Below the pieces are notes generated by a model, which saw only the letters and a program-made list of their open reading frames with translations, was not told where the DNA came from and did no database searches. The position numbers were made by a program, and so were the translations under genes. 64,000 nucleotides of DNA from JAKFWF01 sp963732635 (GTDB lineage Bacteria > Pseudomonadota > Alphaproteobacteria > Rhizobiales > Hyphomicrobiaceae). Positions 7,745 through 15,557 of this stretch are shown piece by piece; position 1 is the first letter of the stretch; the number at the start of each line of letters is the position of its first letter. The stretch is from assembly GCA_963732635.1 (NCBI GenBank), contig CAVTAL010000005.1:248001-312000 (forward strand). The letters run 5' to 3'.

Positions 7745-8980
7745 TCATTTGGTCTGGTCACGATCGAGCCAAGTTTGCGCGCCTTCGGCCGCTCGCACCG
7801 CGGTCGCAAACGTCGCTTGCAGAAGATAACCACCGGTCGGGGCTTCCCAGTCGAGCATTTCACCAACAACGAACGCGCCGGGCATTGCCTTTATCATCAA
7901 GCCTTCGTCCAACACGTCGAACCGAACACCGCCAGCGGTCGAGATCGCGCGCGCCAATCCACTCATGCCTGTCACCGTCAATGGGATCGCCTTGATTAGA
8001 GCTGCGAGTGCCGGTGCGTCGTTCGGCAATGGCCCTCTGGCCCCTTCGCGGGCAAGACTGATCGCGATCGGCGCCATGCCGGCGACCTTGCGTAGGAAAT
8101 TCGCCGTCGACTGCTTGTTGCGCGGTTGGGCCAGCTTGTTGGCCAACTCCTCAACCGAAAAGCTCGGACGCACGTCGATCAGGATGCGTGCACTGCCTTT
8201 GCGGGCGATCTGGTCGCGAACCTGCCGGCCGATGGCATAGATCGCGCCCCCCTCAAGGCCGGTCCGCGTCACCATTGCCTCGCCGAGCGCAGTTTCTCCC
8301 TCGCAGGTCACCGCGAGCCGTTTGATCGGCTGGCCTTCAAATCGCTGCCGGAAAATATCCGACCAGGCAACTTCGACGCCGGCATTGGCGGCCTCAAGCG
8401 GTGTCACCGCCACCCCAGCCGCCCGTAGCGGCAATACCCAGCCGCCGTCAGAGCCCAGCCGCGGCCAACTCGCACCACCGAGTGCGAAAATAGTCACGTC
8501 TGGCGCAACCGAGGTTTCGACGCCGGTAGGCGTCACGATCCGAAGAGCGCCTGCTTCATCCCAACCGATCCAGCGATGACGCGTATGGAGTGCAACTCCC
8601 AGATCAGCCAGCCTGCGCAGCCATGCCCGCAGCAGGGGCGACGCCTTCATCGCCTTCGGAAACACCCGCCCACTGGAGCCCTCGAAGGTTTCCTGCCCGA
8701 GCCCCTCCGCCCAGGCTCGTAGGGCTTGCGGCGGGAAGGCTTCAATCAATGCCTCCAGATGTGGCCGCGCATCGCCGAAGCGCCCGAGGAAGCGCGGCAG
8801 CGGCTCGGCATGGGTGAGATTGAGTCCGCCTCGACCGGCCATCAGAAACTTGCGACCGACCGACGGCATCCGCTCGTACACCGCGACGTCGAACCCGGCA
8901 CGAGCCAGCACCTCGGCCGCCATCAACCCACCTGGACCGCCACCGATCACCGCCGCTCGCCGCCGAACTGTGTTCGTCAC
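7745..8980 (-). CDS. TIGR03862 family flavoprotein (HI0933-like FAD-dependent oxidoreductase)
   Basis: A 411-residue predicted FAD enzyme. The N-terminal Rossmann motif AVIGGGPGGLMAAE binds the ADP part of FAD, followed by VYERMPSVGRKFLMAGRGG and NLTH, the signature of the HI0933/YhiN family; the C-terminal second FAD contact is in GEMLDWEAPTGGYLLQ. The physiological substrate of this family is not known. Its start overlaps by four bases (ATGA) the stop of the small gene at 8977-9249, implying translational coupling. Confidence 0.88.
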   Translation of the reverse strand: MTNTVRRRAAVIGGGPGGLMAAEVLARAGFDVAVYERMPSVGRKFLMAGRGGLNLTHAEPLPRFLGRFGDARPHLEALIEAFPPQALRAWAEGLGQETFEGSSGRVFPKAMKASPLLRAWLRRLADLGVALHTRHRWIGWDEAGALRIVTPTGVETSVAPDVTIFALGGASWPRLGSDGGWVLPLRAAGVAVTPLEAANAGVEVAWSDIFRQRFEGQPIKRLAVTCEGETALGEAMVTRTGLEGGAIYAIGRQVRDQIARKGSARILIDVRPSFSVEELANKLAQPRNKQSTANFLRKVAGMAPIAISLAREGARGPLPNDAPALAALIKAIPLTVTGMSGLARAISTAGGVRFDVLDEGLMIKAMPGAFVVGEMLDWEAPTGGYLLQATFATAVRAAEGAQTWLDRDQTK

Positions 8981-9249
8981 CGGCTGAAGACGATCATGAT
9001 CGCCAACATGCCGACGGTGATGCCGACCACCAGCAGCGCTGTCATCAAACTTGCGTTGTCGGATGATCGACGGGGGCCACCAGCGGCGCCGGCACCCGCC
9101 CCACCGGCCGACATGGCCTTATGCCGGCCAGCACCGACGCGTAACGCGCTGCCAATCGCAGTCGCGGATGCGACGTCCTTGGGCTCGATCTTCGCGGAAC
9201 CGGATGCGGTGTGCACATCATTCGGAGACTTGCCGGCATCGCTGGCCAT
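8977..9249 (-). CDS. Small tail-anchored membrane protein, unknown function
   Basis: A 90-residue protein with a soluble N-terminus, an Ala/Gly-rich linker (SAGGAGAGAAGG) and one C-terminal transmembrane helix (LMTALLVVGITVGMLAIMIVF) ending at the last residues, so it is probably tail-anchored. It lies between gloA, which is 30 bases upstream, and the flavoprotein, which it overlaps by four bases. The gloA-small protein-flavoprotein order suggests one transcript. No family recognised. Confidence 0.6.
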   Translation of the reverse strand: MASDAGKSPNDVHTASGSAKIEPKDVASATAIGSALRVGAGRHKAMSAGGAGAGAAGGPRRSSDNASLMTALLVVGITVGMLAIMIVFSR

Positions 9250-9279
9250 CGTGATTGGCTCCCGTCCGTGACCGAACCG

Positions 9280-9720
9280 CTACCAGACGCCTGTGTTCGG
9301 CATCGACGCCCATGGCTCGGCCTTGGCCTTCGCCTCGCCTTTCTGCAGAAGTTCGATCGAGACATTGTCGGGCGAACGTACGAACGCCATCCGGCCGTCA
9401 CGCGGCGGCCGATTGATGGTAACCCCCGCCTTCATCAGCCGGTCGCAAAGGGCGTAGATGTCATCGACTTCAAATGCCAGATGACCGAAATTGCGTCCGC
9501 CGGTGTAGACTTCCGGGTCCCAATTGTAGGTCAACTCCAGCAGCGGCGCCTTGTCGGCGATGCCCCTCGCCTTGTCCTGCGGTGCTGCCAGGAAAATGTT
9601 GGTGAAGCGCCCAGCTTCGCTGTCGTAGCGACGCACTTCCTCCATGCCGAACTTCCGGCAGTAGAAGTCGAGGCTCTGCTCGACGTTGGCGATCCGAACC
9701 ATGGTGTGGAGATAGCGCAT
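9280..9720 (-). CDS. gloA: Lactoylglutathione lyase (glyoxalase I)
   Basis: A 146-residue cytosolic vicinal-oxygen-chelate enzyme that isomerises the methylglyoxal-glutathione hemithioacetal to S-lactoylglutathione. The four metal ligands are in the expected order: H5 (YLHTMVRI), a Glu in LLELTYN, a His in FGHLAFEV and a Glu in SIELLQ. GGGAGG lies four bases before the chosen ATG; a longer open frame exists upstream but lies outside the fold. Confidence 0.93.
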   Translation of the reverse strand: MRYLHTMVRIANVEQSLDFYCRKFGMEEVRRYDSEAGRFTNIFLAAPQDKARGIADKAPLLELTYNWDPEVYTGGRNFGHLAFEVDDIYALCDRLMKAGVTINRPPRDGRMAFVRSPDNVSIELLQKGEAKAKAEPWASMPNTGVW

Positions 9721-10349
9721 GGGGCCTCCCGAGCCGTGAACCAGCGAAGTCAGAGAGGCGTGATACGCCCGCCACGACTGGCGAACAAGCGGTATCGCCA
9801 TCGCTTCGTGCGCAGCCAACAAGGAACAACTATCCACAACGAGTGAAAAACATTTTTGTTCCCAGGTGCGACAACCTGTCCACTTTGCTGGGGAAAACCC
9901 GTGCAGGAACTCACCTCATCCCGCAGTGCAATATTTTAGTCCGACCACCAATCATGCCGGCTGATTCGGGCGAATCAGTCGATTAAAATCGACCCCCGCG
10001 AGGCTCTAAAATGTCTTCCCCAACCGCGTCGATCGGGCGTAATCCACGACCAATACGCCAAGCTTCTGCCCAAATTATTGCTCTGAGTTTTCTAGCTACT
10101 ATATCAGACACTTAACCGCTCTAAATGCAGTCAAGAACAATTTTTGAACACCACTTCCACCAACCAGCGAGGCAATTTTGATCTAGCCTTCGTTAACCAA
10201 TTGGGACATGTTCCGGACACTTCTCGAACGGGGACGCCCAAGAGGGGTCTTAAGGCGTCACCGCCAGAGGGGTAGCCACTCAGTTCATGTGGCAGTGCAA
10301 CGGTACCAGTTACGTGCAAACGGTAGCCAGTAAGACGGGGTATATGATT
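9721..10349. other. Divergent intergenic region between gloA and the cold-shock gene, with two palindromes
   Basis: No gene is supported here. The region is noticeably more AT-rich than its surroundings. It contains two adjacent inverted repeats: CTGATTCG-GG-CGAATCAG at 9961-9978, whose arms each carry a GANTC site (the CcrM methylation target), and GTCGAT-TAAA-ATCGAC at 9978-9993. About 350 bases separate these from the cold-shock start, so a long 5' leader is possible, as is common for csp genes. Confidence 0.5.
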
Positions 10350-10952
10350 ATGAGAGAAGACAATCTGGGCGATCTCACGGGGGTCGATCCGACCCTTCTA
10401 GCAGAGATCAACACCGCGCGCAGCGCCGAGGGTCTCGAAGTGTTCGAGATCGCTGGAGCCATAAAATGGTTCGATGCGTCAAAAGGTTACGGCTTTATCG
10501 TACCTGACAATGGCCTTCCCGATGTCCTGCTCCACGTCACTTGCCTGCGAGCCGGAGGCCACCAGACCGCATACGAGGGCGCCCGGGTCCACGCCCAGGT
10601 ACTGCGCCGTCCGAAAGGCCTGCAGGCCTTCCGCATTCTCAGCCTCGACGATAGTACAGCGATCCATCCTTCGCAACTGCCGCAGCGCACCCACGTCGTC
10701 GTCACTCCCGAAAGCGACTGGGAGCGATCGATGGTTAAGTGGTTCAACCGTGTACGTGGCTTTGGATTTTTGACCCGTGGAGAGGGCACTCCGGACGTAT
10801 TCGTCCACATGGAGACGCTGCGCCGATTTGGCTTCACCGAACTGCGTCCTGGCCAAATCGTCCAGGTTCGCTGGGGTCATGGTTCGAAAGGTTGCATGGC
10901 GGCCGAAATGCGCCCCGATGGCCTGCCATCGGGCTTGCCATCGCAGCATTGA
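10350..10952 (+). CDS. Tandem cold-shock-domain protein
   Basis: A 200-residue nucleic-acid-binding protein with two cold-shock domains. Domain 1 (about residues 36-100) has GAIKWFDASKGYGFIVPD with RNP1 KGYGFI and a modified RNP2 LLHVT; domain 2 (about 126-195) has MVKWFNRVRGFGFLTR and VFVHME. Two-domain Csp proteins of this length are usual in Hyphomicrobiales. A short N-terminal extension (REDNLGDLTGVDP) precedes domain 1. ATG at 10350 is nine bases from GGGG; ATG at 10344 is an alternative. DUF192 follows after 18 bases, with a terminator-like hairpin just inside it. Confidence 0.9.
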   Translation: MREDNLGDLTGVDPTLLAEINTARSAEGLEVFEIAGAIKWFDASKGYGFIVPDNGLPDVLLHVTCLRAGGHQTAYEGARVHAQVLRRPKGLQAFRILSLDDSTAIHPSQLPQRTHVVVTPESDWERSMVKWFNRVRGFGFLTRGEGTPDVFVHMETLRRFGFTELRPGQIVQVRWGHGSKGCMAAEMRPDGLPSGLPSQH

Positions 10953-10970
10953 GACGACTATCTATCGCGA

Positions 10971-11471
10971 ATGAACCTTCGCGACCACACTGATCTGATC
11001 AGCAGGACTGCCCGTTGGGCGGTCCTGCTTTCGTTTGCGCTGTTGCTGCCGCTGTTGGCGGCCTTCCCGGTCGAGGCCCAGATGCGCCGTGAGACGCTGA
11101 TGCTGCAAACCGGCGGCGGCAATCAAGCGATCGAGATAGAGATCGCCGAAACACTTGAGGAGAAGTCGCGCGGCTTGATGTTCCGCCCCAAGATCCCCGA
11201 CGGCACCGGCATGCTGTTCCCCTACGGCACGCCGCAGGAGATCACGATGTGGATGAAGAACACCTACGCTTCGCTCGACATGGTGTTCATCCGCGCCGAT
11301 GGCACCGTACATCGCATCGAGACCAGCACCGAGCCAATGTCTGAGCGCGTCATTGCGTCGGAGGGGCCGGTGGTCGCGGTATTGGAGTTGGCTGCGGGTG
11401 CGTCGGCCAAGTATGGCCTGAAGGCCGGCGACAAGGTGCTGCACAAGTCTTTCGGCACCGGGCTGAAATAG
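10971..11471 (+). CDS. DUF192 family exported protein
   Basis: A 166-residue protein. A hydrophobic signal (WAVLLSFALLLPLLAAFPVEA) is followed by the DUF192 domain with ETLEEKSRGLMFRPKIPDG, MLFPYG, and the core MWMKNTYASLDMVFI. The family is widespread and of unknown biochemical role. No clear Shine-Dalgarno precedes the ATG at 10971, and a strong hairpin lies in codons 11-20, so true expression may depend on the csp transcript. tRNA-Pro follows 57 bases downstream. Confidence 0.85.
   Translation: MNLRDHTDLISRTARWAVLLSFALLLPLLAAFPVEAQMRRETLMLQTGGGNQAIEIEIAETLEEKSRGLMFRPKIPDGTGMLFPYGTPQEITMWMKNTYASLDMVFIRADGTVHRIETSTEPMSERVIASEGPVVAVLELAAGASAKYGLKAGDKVLHKSFGTGLK
11001..11029 (+). terminator. 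Terminator-like hairpin within the 5' end of the DUF192 gene
   Basis: A 13-bp stem (AGCAGGACTGCCC / GGGCGGTCCTGCT) with one G-T wobble and a three-base loop, followed by TTCGTTT. It has the shape of an intrinsic terminator for the upstream cold-shock gene but lies 30 bases inside the DUF192 coding region. Confidence 0.55.
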
Positions 11472-11528
11472 CGTTGCTTGACGGTCGGCCAACAAACGGG
11501 CACTACACGGTCGACCCTATGGTCGTTA

Positions 11529-11605
11529 CGGGGCGTAGCTCAGCCTGGTAGAGCGCCTGCTTTGGGAGCAGGAAGTCGCGAGTTCGAATCCCGCCGCCCC
11601 GACCA
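11529..11605 (+). tRNA. tRNA-Pro (anticodon TGG)
   Basis: A complete cloverleaf: acceptor stem CGGGGCG paired with CGCCCCG, D-arm TAGCTCAGCCTGGTAGAGC, anticodon stem CCTGC/GCAGG around the loop TTTGGGA (anticodon TGG), T-arm GCGAGTTCGAATCCCGC, discriminator A and an encoded CCA at 11603-11605. Confidence 0.97.
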
Positions 11606-12210
11606 TTGTCGTCAAAGTCTTCGAAACTGACGACGAGTACATACCGACATTCGCTCGCATTATGCTTGCGCGAGCCCGTGACCAAAGGGAATTCGTAGGT
11701 CTCATCGGCTTTATGGATGCCCTGCATCGCCAGCGGGTGCATTGCTGTGACCGATTTCAGATGGTGACGCCGCCAGTGAAGCGAATTTGAAAGGCCGCCG
11801 CCGCAGCCGGTGTCCAACTTGCAAAGATTGACAGCGTCGAACATAGCCCGGCCATGCTCCAGCAACCGCTCTCGCTTGCGCAGACCGGCGAGCCGCTCAT
11901 GAACGAGCGCTCGCAATATTGGCATCGCCAGCGATGTAGCTGGCTCGAATGTCCCAATGGATGCACAGCGCGTGCCCGCAGTGCGGACTTGCTGGCCCCG
12001 CTGCGCGACCGATCTCCGTAATCTCGATGGCCTGTCGGATCTCGTCCACGCCGAACATTGTTCACAATAAAATGAATATCGTGGCCCGATAAATGGTCGA
12101 TTGGCTCGAGAGCGTATCCTAACCTGCACTTAGTGAGCGCGGCTCAATCGCAATATGGATGGGGTGGGCGGTTTATGAGGGACGACGTACTTCCTGGCGG
12201 AGGATGACCA
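11606..12210. other. Gap between tRNA-Pro and the PQQ dehydrogenase gene
   Basis: No convincing gene. On the minus strand a stretch starting with ATG at 12058 looks weakly coding for about 50 residues, and would continue in another frame (HERLAGLRKRERLLEHG) only if one base were removed near 11903. It matches no family I know and has no ribosome site, so it is not called. Confidence 0.4.
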
Positions 12211-13356
12211 ATGGACCGGCGCAAAACAATTCCGATGCTGGCAGCGCTGGCCGCTTCTCTATTACTCGTACCCGCCGCGCACACCGAGAGCATAAACGCC
12301 GGCGGCCGCGCTTCGAGCGGCATGCGCCCATTCGTTGCCAAGACTATCGCTACGTTCAACACGCCGTGGGCACTCGCATTCCTGCCCGATGGGCGGATGC
12401 TCATCACCGAAAAGCCTGGTCACCTCTTTCTTGTCACCCAAGGTGGGGGCAAGACCCAGGTCAGCAATGTGCCCGTCGTCGCAGCATCCGGCCAGAACGG
12501 CCTGCTTCACGTTGCCATCGCACCTGATTTTGCGGTCAGCTCCCGGGTCTATTTCAGTTACGTCGAGCCCAGTGCCGGCGGCGGCACCCTGGTGCTGGCG
12601 CGGGCGTCACTCTCGCTGTCCGACAGCGGATCGAAACTGGTTGATGGCGCGGTGATCTGGCGCCAAACTCCGACGGGTGGGGGTGGCCAGCCCGGCGGCA
12701 TCATAGCATTCGACCCGCAAGGATCGCATCTATTTCTGACGGTCGGCGACCGCATGGTACCGGCTAGCGCTCAGGACCCTGGTCAGGCGCGCGGCAAGCT
12801 GCTTCGTCTCAATCTCGATGGTACAACGCCTTCGGATAATCCCTTTGCTAACGAACCCGGAGTACGGGGCCAGACGTGGACGACGGGTCATCGCAATCCG
12901 TATGGCCTCGCCTTTACGCCCGACGGCCGGCTTTGGCTTCACGAAATGGGGCCGCGCGGCGGTGACGAACTGAACCTCATCGAGCCAGGCCAGAACTATG
13001 GCTGGCCGCTAGTTTCCAATGGCGACGAATACAGCGGTGCACCGATCCCCCGCCATGCCACCCGACCCGAGTTTCGCGCGCCAGCCGTATATTGGACACC
13101 CGTCATCGCGCCCGCGGGGCTGGTGTTTTATAAGGGCGCGATGTTTCCACAATGGCAGGGCTCCGCCTTAGTTGGCGGCTTGAGGGCCCAGGCACTGATA
13201 CGTTTAGAGTTCAGAGCAGACGGCCAGCCCGATGAGGCCGAGCGCTGGGATATTGGTGGGCGTATCCGCGATGTCGCCGTCGCAACAGATGGCGCCATCT
13301 GGCTCGTCGAGGACAGCAACCCCGGTCGACTGATGAGACTGACTCCGGTCAATTGA
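12211..13356 (+). CDS. PQQ-dependent sugar dehydrogenase-like protein (glucose/sorbosone dehydrogenase family)
   Basis: A 381-residue exported protein. A signal peptide (MLAALAASLLLVPAAHT) precedes a six-bladed propeller with family motifs: FNTPWALAFLPDGRMLITEK, GQNGLLHVAIAPDF, GKLLRLNLDGTTP, GHRNPYGLAF and GPRGGDELNLIEPGQNYGW. These are typical of soluble aldose sugar dehydrogenases such as YliI that oxidise aldoses with PQQ in the periplasm. One oddity: where active relatives carry a conserved His (GGHFGGR type) this protein has GGQPGGI at 158-164. GGAGG precedes the ATG. It is followed by the TTT-type operon on the same strand. Confidence 0.85.
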   Translation: MDRRKTIPMLAALAASLLLVPAAHTESINAGGRASSGMRPFVAKTIATFNTPWALAFLPDGRMLITEKPGHLFLVTQGGGKTQVSNVPVVAASGQNGLLHVAIAPDFAVSSRVYFSYVEPSAGGGTLVLARASLSLSDSGSKLVDGAVIWRQTPTGGGGQPGGIIAFDPQGSHLFLTVGDRMVPASAQDPGQARGKLLRLNLDGTTPSDNPFANEPGVRGQTWTTGHRNPYGLAFTPDGRLWLHEMGPRGGDELNLIEPGQNYGWPLVSNGDEYSGAPIPRHATRPEFRAPAVYWTPVIAPAGLVFYKGAMFPQWQGSALVGGLRAQALIRLEFRADGQPDEAERWDIGGRIRDVAVATDGAIWLVEDSNPGRLMRLTPVN

Positions 13357-13504
13357 TAAGCGACAACAAGAATGAGTTCGAACCATCTTCAACTCGTTCC
13401 CGAGATCGGCGGCACGCCCTGTTGCCAACGCGCAGATCTCGACCGATGATGGCACTAAGATCCGGTTGCCATTACCAACCTCATGACACGACGGGGCCAC
13501 ATCA

Positions 13505-14431
13505 GTGAACGAGACGACATTTTCGGACGCCGACGTGATCGGCCAGGAGCATTGGACAAAGAAGGGCGACGTACGCCTGTTTATGTGGGAAAAATTCGTT
13601 GGCGAACCCAAGGGCAAGCGCGGCACTATTTTGTTCGTTCACGGCTCGTCGATGGCGTCGCAACCGACGTTCGATCTGCATGTTCCGGGCCGCCCCGATA
13701 GCTCGGTGATGAACTATTTTGCCAAGCGCGGCTACGACACTTGGTGCGTCGACGTCGAAGGCTACGGCCGCTCGGACAAGAACCGCGATTTGCCGTTCGA
13801 TATTTCCAACAGTGCCGAAGATCTGGCAGCGGCGTCGAGTTATATTCAAGCAACGCGCAACAGCGGCCCCTTACTTGTTTACGGCATTTCATCTGGTGCG
13901 CTGCGCGCGGGCCTCTTCACACAACGCCATCCCGAGCGTGTCGCGCGGTTAGCCATGGACGCGCATGTGTGGACCGGCAAGGGCAGCCCGACGCTAGCCG
14001 AGCGCGCGAAGAAGTTGCCGGAATTTATCAAGGCTAACCGCCGCCCCATCAACACGGCATTCGTGCAGTCGATCTTCGAACGCGACCATCCAGGCTGCGC
14101 CGATCAACCGACGATCGATGCCTTTGCCAAGGCGATTTGCGCGCTCGATGATTCGATCCCGAACGGCAGCTATATCGACATGTGCTCGAAGCTGCCCGTC
14201 GTCGATCCGACGAAGATAACGGTGCCATCGTTGATCATGCGCGGCCAGTGGGACGGCATCGCGTCGATGGACGATCTGATAGATTTCTTCAAGCTGCTGC
14301 CCAATCCGGACAAGCAATTCACCGTGATGCCCGGCATTTCGCACGCGAGCTTCCAGCAAAAGAACTATATGCTGGCTTATCACGTCCTGGCGTGCTTCTT
14401 CGCCCAGCCTGATCCCGTCTACCGCGGCTGA
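13505..14431 (+). CDS. Alpha/beta hydrolase
   Basis: A 308-residue hydrolase without a signal peptide. The oxyanion-hole motif ILFVHGSSM, nucleophile elbow YGISSGALRA (catalytic Ser), an acidic residue in MRGQWDGIA and a His in MPGISHASF form a complete triad. The substrate is unknown; ester or lactone hydrolysis is plausible. The start is GTG at 13505 with weak ribosome-site support. It is the first gene of a run leading to the TctC, LVIVD, TctB and TctA genes, which suggests that the imported compound is a substrate for it. Confidence 0.8.
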   Translation: MNETTFSDADVIGQEHWTKKGDVRLFMWEKFVGEPKGKRGTILFVHGSSMASQPTFDLHVPGRPDSSVMNYFAKRGYDTWCVDVEGYGRSDKNRDLPFDISNSAEDLAAASSYIQATRNSGPLLVYGISSGALRAGLFTQRHPERVARLAMDAHVWTGKGSPTLAERAKKLPEFIKANRRPINTAFVQSIFERDHPGCADQPTIDAFAKAICALDDSIPNGSYIDMCSKLPVVDPTKITVPSLIMRGQWDGIASMDDLIDFFKLLPNPDKQFTVMPGISHASFQQKNYMLAYHVLACFFAQPDPVYRG

Positions 14432-14533
14432 TGATAACCGGCCGCACGGTTCAGTTCCCACCCAAACAACGAGAGCGCCACCGCCCTTCAATCCAACGAC
14501 AAGGCGCTCCGGTTCCAACGGAGGAAACGCACG

Positions 14534-15547
14534 ATGTCTAACACAATCGCTCCCCTCACGCGCCGCAGTGCACTGCAAGGCGCTGCCGCTGTTGGCCTGA
14601 CCGGCGGCATCTCGCTGCCCGTCCACGCACAGGCAAAGTTCCCCTCGCGCAAGTTCAGCGTCATCATCCCGACCGGCCAGGGCGGGGGGGCTGAACGACT
14701 TGCCCGGCCGTTCGCCGACGTCTGGTCAAAGCAACTCGGTCAGCCATTCGAGTTCGAGTTCCAGGCGGGCGCGGCAGGGCAAGTCGGCTACACGCTGTAC
14801 GTTCAAAAACGCGAGCGCGACGGCCACAACCTGCTGTTTGGCAACATGGGTCCGGAGATGATCATGTATGCAACGCAGAAGCCCGCCTACAAGTTTCCCG
14901 AGGACTACATTTACTTCTGTCGCACCGATACGGACGACAGCTGCGTGTTCGTGCGCAAGTCGAGCGCATTCAAGAAGATTGAAGACGTGGTCGCGGAAGC
15001 CAAGAAGCGGCCGCTGAACACGGCGACGAGTCGGATTCCGCACCCAGCGTCTATCGGCATTCTGGCGCTCGGCGCTGCGACCAACTCGAAGTTCAACCTC
15101 ATTCCCTATCAAGGCGGCAACCCGACGACTGTCGCGGTGCTCTCGGGCGAGGTCGATATCGGCGTGCTGCCTACGACCACCATCGTGAAATTGACGGATC
15201 AGCTGACGGTTCTCGGCATTTTCAATAAAGAGAATCGGCTGGCGAAATACACGGCGAACGCACCCAGCATCAACGCCGTTTTCGGAACAAAAATTCCCGA
15301 TCTCTATTCGGCGCGCTCCTGGGCCGTTCACGCCGAATTCGCGGCCAAAAACCCCGATAGCTTCAAGCTGTTGGAAGAAAGCGCCAAGTCGGTCAGTGAA
15401 GATCCAGCCTACGTCGCAGCGGCGGCCAAAAATGGCGAAGTTCCGGAATCGCTAACCTATGGCGATCGAAAGTCGTGCAACGATTATGCCCTGTCGATGA
15501 TCGCGCTGGCGGACGAATACAAGTCAATCCTGACCGCTAAGCGCTGA
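14534..15547 (+). CDS. TctC-type periplasmic substrate-binding protein (TTT family)
   Basis: A 337-residue solute-binding protein with a twin-arginine-like leader (TRRSALQGAAAVGLTGG, cleavage near HAQA). The family signature is present in modified form: VIIPTGQGGGAERLARP and the FEFQAGAAGQVG loop where typical members have a GGxGxxG ligand loop, and IPYQGGNPTTVAVLSGEVD. Such proteins capture carboxylates for the TctAB permease, which is encoded just downstream. GGAGGAAACG lies immediately before the ATG. The divergence in the ligand loop suggests an unusual ligand. Confidence 0.85.
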   Translation: MSNTIAPLTRRSALQGAAAVGLTGGISLPVHAQAKFPSRKFSVIIPTGQGGGAERLARPFADVWSKQLGQPFEFEFQAGAAGQVGYTLYVQKRERDGHNLLFGNMGPEMIMYATQKPAYKFPEDYIYFCRTDTDDSCVFVRKSSAFKKIEDVVAEAKKRPLNTATSRIPHPASIGILALGAATNSKFNLIPYQGGNPTTVAVLSGEVDIGVLPTTTIVKLTDQLTVLGIFNKENRLAKYTANAPSINAVFGTKIPDLYSARSWAVHAEFAAKNPDSFKLLEESAKSVSEDPAYVAAAAKNGEVPESLTYGDRKSCNDYALSMIALADEYKSILTAKR

Positions 15548-15557
15548 GGTCAGCACA

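Noticed and set aside
9830..9840. DnaA-box-like CTATCCACA upstream of gloA
   Set aside because: One mismatch from TTWTNCACA, a single copy, no replication genes nearby.
11503..12129. Leftward open frame containing RGGGIRTRDFLLPKQALYQAELRP-like sequence
   Set aside because: That segment is the antisense translation of tRNA-Pro, a frequent false gene. The part outside the tRNA has no recognisable domain or ribosome site.
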